Assembly: GCA_049287505.1 (NCBI GenBank)
Contig: JBAQFY010000005.1
Span: forward strand, 1 to 17,317
DNA length: 17,317 bases
From: NIOZ-UU13 sp049287505
Lineage (GTDB): Bacteria > Planctomycetota > Phycisphaerae > Sedimentisphaerales > Anaerobacaceae
Reading direction: 5' to 3'
In this document: piece by piece, positions 14,449 to 17,317 of the stretch
Layout of the letters: each line of letters starts with the position of its first letter
Numbering within the stretch: position 1 is the stretch's first letter
Notes under the pieces: model-generated
Database searches by the model: none
Told to the model about the DNA's origin: nothing
The model's input: only the letters and a program-made list of their open reading frames with translations
Position numbers and translations under genes: made by a program

Positions 14449-14825
14449 AGTTTTCTCCCCCCCCAAAACTACTTTCAAATAACAATCTCTCTGCTGCCAA
14501 CAGCAAGCCTAATTGTTTTACCGTTCCGTCTGATTCAAAACGCTCCGTTTTGCTTTTGTTGTCTCGGCACCTACTACATTAGTGCCGTTCATTATATTAG
14601 CTACGCAGCGCCTCCTCATCACTTGGCTAAGTTTTGCCAGACGGGTTGAAAGTGTGGATATAAAGAAAGGACTTATGTGATGTCATTTCATCGCTCCTCG
14701 CCATCACTCTCCTCACTTTCACTCTCCTCATTCCCGGCTCGGCACAAAAAAGACAGATTATTGCCGGACAAACAAAGCCTCAAGCACAAAGAAAACGAAT
14801 ATCATTAGTTGTAAGCCTGGCTAAC
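14449..14825 (-). promoter_or_regulatory. Long structured 5' leader of the surface cluster
   Basis: From the promoter at 14832-14860 the leader would be about 375 nt. Visible hairpins, minus strand: TGGC/GCCA near 14625-14640; CGGCAC/GTGCCG near 14565-14587; CAAAACG-GAG-CGTTTTG near 14536-14552; TGCTG/CAGCA near 14491-14505. The ribosome site is a G-rich GGGGGGGGAG. None matched a riboswitch core I know, including cyclic-di-GMP types. It could be a regulatory RNA element or just a stable leader. Confidence 0.4.
14688..14732. repeat. Three 15-bp repeats with Shine-Dalgarno-like GAGGAG
   Basis: Plus-strand units at 14688-14702, 14703-14717 and 14718-14732 share the core CACTCTCCTCA; the first unit is the most diverged. 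In the leftward leader RNA they read as repeated GAGGAG(A/C)G(T)GA, each with an anti-16S-like core. No open frame of interest follows any of them. Confidence 0.55.
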
Positions 14826-14831
14826 TTGCCG

Positions 14832-14860
14832 AATTTAACATTTTTCTATCTGTATGTCAA
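14832..14860 (-). promoter_or_regulatory. Promoter P1 of the surface cluster
   Basis: TTGACA (14855-14860), a 17-bp spacer and TAAATT (14832-14837), with TG one base before the -10. The predicted start is near 14825. A perfect dyad (14862-14883) abuts the -35 on its upstream side. Confidence 0.6.
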
Positions 14861-14861
14861 T

Positions 14862-14890
14862 AGCTAAATTCTAAAATTTAGCTTTTTTTT
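14862..14890 (+). terminator. Rightward terminator-like hairpin or operator
   Basis: AGCTAAATT (14862-14870), loop CTAA, and AATTTAGCT (14875-14883) form a perfect 9-bp stem; on the plus strand the T-run extends to 14890. As a rightward intrinsic terminator it has no recognisable gene in front of it. Because it abuts the -35 of promoter P1, it may instead be a binding site for a regulator. Confidence 0.45.
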
Positions 14891-14919
14891 CTATTTTTGC
14901 GTCTTGGTCGATTTTTATT

Positions 14920-14948
14920 ATTTTACCCAATCTCACCTATAATGTCAA
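14920..14948 (-). promoter_or_regulatory. Promoter P0 of the surface cluster, upstream of P1
   Basis: TTGACA (14943-14948), a 17-bp spacer and TAAAAT (14920-14925) lie 88 bp upstream of P1 with the same spacing. ATGGT/ACCAT around the -35 (about 14947-14963) forms a small dyad. This makes two tandem promoters for the 177-aa gene. Confidence 0.5.
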
Positions 14949-14963
14949 TGGTTATTTTGACCA

Positions 14964-15526
14964 TATTTCCGCATTTAGCCATTTCCTCTGTTTTTTAGGA
15001 CTCTAATTTTCTCCGGCCAACCTTTACCAGGCGAGTCAGCCAATCCTCAAGCTTACGTAATGCCTTGTGATACAAGGAGATACAACACACAATATGTGGT
15101 TAAAATTGTAATTTGGCTGCTGGCAAGGCTTGCAAAGTCTTCCAATATGCATGGTCATTCACGAAAATTTTTTTTGCCTCATTTACCTTTATTTTTTTGC
15201 AGATTTAGCAATATCATTCGATAAATTTACTGTTTCCGGCCGCAAGGTCAAATCCCCACAAATACAGTTTTTTTTGTGAGCTGGTTTGAATCGAACACTT
15301 TTTTAAGACGTACATTTCCCCGTTTAAGCTTGCCCTCAGAGCAGACGCAGCCAAATTATGGCCTGCATTTGAGTGTCTGTGATTCTTATTAATTGTTATT
15401 TGTGTTCGCAGGCAAAAATGGATTTATCGTTCTGAGCAATACGATTTCCACAATTTGCTCTTACAGTTAGTCTTACAGGTCTAATTCACACCAGCAGCAA
15501 AGCTCGCCTTTAATCTTCTTGCAATA
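14964..15526. other. Gene-free AT-rich region
   Basis: No reading frame with recognisable protein features was seen on either strand. Runs of T are common (for example 15170-15178, 15191-15197, 15269-15276). A small inverted pair CTTG-TGATA-CAAG lies near 15064-15076. No known RNA gene (SRP, RNase P, tmRNA or 6S core) was recognised. It separates the leftward cluster from the rightward tRNA-guaA unit. Confidence 0.4.
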
Positions 15527-15548
15527 TTGACCGGTTGAATGTAAAGTG

Positions 15549-15586
15549 GACAAAAATTTGTCGGAAATGCATTTTTCTTTTAGAAC
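15549..15586 (+). promoter_or_regulatory. Candidate promoter of tRNA-Arg/guaA with overlapping dyad
   Basis: TTGTCG (15558-15563), a 17-bp spacer and TAGAAC (15581-15586) match sigma70 4/6 and 4/6. They would start transcription about 23 nt before the tRNA. A perfect 14-bp palindrome, GACAAAAATTTGTC (15549-15562), overlaps the -35 and could be an operator. Another possible -35, TTGACC at 15527, has no -10 at the right distance. Confidence 0.35.
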
Positions 15587-15615
15587 ATTATGAGGTCCTA
15601 AAAAGACAGTTTTTT

Positions 15616-15689
15616 GCGCCCGTAGCTCAGTTGGATAGAGCAACGGATTTCTAATCCGTAGGTCGCAGGTTCGAGTCCTGCCGGGCGTG
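15616..15689 (+). tRNA. tRNA-Arg (anticodon TCT)
   Basis: A 74-nt cloverleaf. The acceptor GCGCCCG pairs with CGGGCGT (one G-U at the first pair). D-arm around GCTCAGTTGGATAGAGC. Anticodon stem ACGGA/TCCGT enclosing TTTCTAA, anticodon TCT, reading AGA (and AGG by wobble). T-arm GCAGG-TTCGAGT-CCTGC; discriminator G. CCA is not encoded. The guaA start codon lies only four bases after it. Confidence 0.97.
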
Positions 15690-15693
15690 TTAT

Positions 15694-17247
15694 ATGAGCC
15701 GAGAAACAATCGCCATCCTGGACTTTGGCAGTCAGTACAGTCAACTGATAGCACGCAGGATTCGCGAACAGAATGTATATTCCCAAATTTGCCGGGCGGA
15801 TATAACGGCAGAGGCATTATCCCGATTAGGTGTCAAGGGATTGATATTGTCCGGCGGGCCCGCAAGTGTCTATGATAAAAATGCACCGAGATGCGACGAG
15901 AAAATCTTTGAATTGGATGTGCCGATTTTGGGTATCTGCTACGGAATGCAATTAGGCTGTCAGATTTTGGGTGCAAAAGTTGTTGCTGCTCAAAGGCGTG
16001 AGTATGGGCGAACAACTCTGTCCATTCTTGATAAAAGCGATTTGTTTGCAAATCTGCCTGATTCAATCACGGCCTGGGCCAGCCACGGCGACCAGCTCGC
16101 CCCCGCAAGTATCAAGCGGGGGGATGATTTCATCAAATTAGCAACTACCGATACCTGCCCCTTCGCTGCAGTAAGGCACAAGAAAAGGAAATTTTTCGGT
16201 GTGCAATTTCACCCTGAAGTTTCACATACACCCAAAGGCTCGCTCATTTTGAAAAATTTCCTGTATGATATCTGCGGCTGCAGCGGCGACTGGAAAATGA
16301 GCGATTTTGTTAGTGAGGCTGTAGAAGCGGTCCGCTCTCAGGCCGGCGACGCCAAAGTGATATGCGGCCTGAGCGGCGGCGTTGATTCGTCCGTTGTGGC
16401 CTCGTTGGTCCATAAGGCCATAGGCGACCAGCTTGTTTGTATTTTCGTTGACAATGGGCTGCTGCGAAAGAACGAACGCGAAAATGTCGTATCTACCTTC
16501 CGTAATCATTTTCGTATGGATTTGCGAGTTGTTGACTGGTCTAAGCAGTTTTTGACGGGTCTTGCCGGCGTAACCGACCCCCAGCAAAAACGAAAGATTA
16601 TCGGCTCTGAGTTTATCAGGGCCTTCGAATCGCAGGCGTTGAAGATTCCGAACGCCAAGTTTCTGGCCCAGGGAACGCTTTATCCTGATGTTATCGAGTC
16701 AGGCTCAAAGGATGGTAATCCCGCAGCAAATATAAAGCTGCATCACAACGTGGGGGGGCTGCCGGCCGAGATACATTTTGAGCTGATTGAGCCGTTGCGG
16801 GATTTGTTTAAGGATGAGGTGCGGGTCGTCGGCGAATATCTCGGACTGCCGGAAGATATCGTCTGGCGCCATCCTTTCCCCGGACCGGGCCTGGCCGTCA
16901 GGATAGTTGGAGAGGTTACACCACAAAGACTGGAAATTCTCCGGGCTGCGGACGAAATCTTAATAGACGAAATAAAATCAGCAAGGCTGTACAGAAAGAT
17001 ATCACAGGCCTTGGCCGTGCTGGTACCTGTTTTAACGGTCGGGGTAATGGGTGATGAGAGAAGCTACGAAAACGTCATTGCTATTCGTGCTATTGAGACA
17101 GTTGATTTTATGACCGCTGATTTCTCGCAAATCCCTTACGAAGTGCTGGGCATCATATCCAGCAGGATTATAAATGAGGTCAGAGGCGTCAATCGGGTCG
17201 TTTATGATATATCCAGCAAGCCGCCGGCAACAATTGAATGGGAGTAG
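15694..17247 (+). CDS. guaA: GMP synthase (glutamine-hydrolysing)
   Basis: 517-aa cytoplasmic enzyme that converts XMP to GMP with ATP and glutamine, the last step of guanine nucleotide synthesis. N-terminal class I glutamine amidotransferase: ILDFGSQYSQLIARR (8-22), nucleophile Cys82 in GICYGMQLG, and His173/Glu175 in GVQFHPEV. ATP-pyrophosphatase domain: P-loop SGGVDSS (227-233). The C-terminal dimerisation domain carries HPFPGPGL and ends in the canonical PPATIEWE. Length and motifs are normal and complete. The ATG at 15694 fits the family N-terminus and no better start exists, yet it lies 4 nt after the tRNA-Arg, so there is no room for a normal ribosome site outside the tRNA. A double stop TAG TAG closes it. 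Confidence 0.97.
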   Translation: MSRETIAILDFGSQYSQLIARRIREQNVYSQICRADITAEALSRLGVKGLILSGGPASVYDKNAPRCDEKIFELDVPILGICYGMQLGCQILGAKVVAAQRREYGRTTLSILDKSDLFANLPDSITAWASHGDQLAPASIKRGDDFIKLATTDTCPFAAVRHKKRKFFGVQFHPEVSHTPKGSLILKNFLYDICGCSGDWKMSDFVSEAVEAVRSQAGDAKVICGLSGGVDSSVVASLVHKAIGDQLVCIFVDNGLLRKNERENVVSTFRNHFRMDLRVVDWSKQFLTGLAGVTDPQQKRKIIGSEFIRAFESQALKIPNAKFLAQGTLYPDVIESGSKDGNPAANIKLHHNVGGLPAEIHFELIEPLRDLFKDEVRVVGEYLGLPEDIVWRHPFPGPGLAVRIVGEVTPQRLEILRAADEILIDEIKSARLYRKISQALAVLVPVLTVGVMGDERSYENVIAIRAIETVDFMTADFSQIPYEVLGIISSRIINEVRGVNRVVYDISSKPPATIEWE

Positions 17248-17304
17248 TAGTCTGTCAGGCTTGAATCTGTAAGTTGTTATTCCCACGGTTGGGTGGCAGC
17301 CTCA

Positions 17305-17317
17305 AAGCCGAAGGCTT
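17305..17317 (+). terminator. Hairpin after guaA, cut by the window end
   Basis: AAGCC-GAA-GGCTT forms a perfect 5-bp stem ending exactly at the edge. The preceding GGCAGCCTCA suggests the palindrome could extend further into sequence not shown. It may be the guaA terminator or another dispersed palindromic repeat. Confidence 0.3.

Noticed and set aside
14545..14620. Possible 33-residue frame and a cyclic-di-GMP riboswitch in the leader of the 177-aa gene
   Set aside because: The frame lacks a well-placed ribosome site, and the conserved GGCAAACC, GACGCAAAGCC and tetraloop features of the cyclic-di-GMP-I riboswitch are not present.
15473..15817. Leftward 114-residue reading frame containing PGRTRTCDLRIRNPLLYPTE
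   Set aside because: This peptide is the well-known false protein produced by translating the antisense strand of a tRNA gene; it covers tRNA-Arg and the start of guaA.

Overview
The window looks like chromosomal DNA of a diderm bacterium of moderate GC, most likely an uncultured Planctomycetota of the Phycisphaerae type. The basis is the gene content (Tat-exported lipoprotein sulfatase, secretin fused to repeated 'GYTF.P' surface-type domains, large exported beta-sandwich proteins) and the short palindromic repeats scattered between genes. This taxonomic guess is inference, because no marker phylogeny could be run. No phage, integrase, complete IS or CRISPR array is visible.

Layout. Everything from 1 to about 14.5 kb reads leftward and only the right end reads rightward. 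Left block (1-6223): the 5' end of glnA (glutamine synthetase), a Cys-type sulfatase, a small clan-AA aspartic protease, a LysE-family exporter and clpB. The gaps here hold REP-like palindromes, a decayed copy of the clpB 3' end (2307-2396), and a palindrome that encloses the sulfatase start signals. Middle block (6640-14448): five consecutive leftward genes for exported or envelope proteins. In transcription order they are a small beta-rich exported protein (177 aa), a six-cysteine exported protein (183 aa), a 562-aa exported protein made of two copies of a chaperone/WxL-interacting-protein-like module, a 1167-aa secretin with eight N-terminal repeats, and a 138-aa lipoprotein overlapping the secretin by 4 bp. 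Right block (15616-17317): tRNA-Arg(TCT), and guaA starting 4 nt after the tRNA.

How it may work together. The middle block is the most interesting part. It has an outer-membrane pore (secretin), a likely pilotin-type lipoprotein, a large periplasmic or surface protein resembling assembly chaperones or WxL-interacting proteins, and two small secreted candidate subunits or cargoes. It has none of the ATPase, platform or pseudopilin genes of type II secretion or type IV pili. I infer a surface-structure or secretion locus not matched to a named system. Good sigma70-type promoters (TTGACA, 17-bp spacers) lie in front of the first gene (two in tandem) and of the 562-aa gene. Both units would have long 5' leaders of over 300 nt, and the first leader has several clear hairpins. 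The other genes are ordinary housekeeping or catabolic functions: nitrogen assimilation, sulfate-ester cleavage, amino-acid export, protein disaggregation and GMP synthesis.
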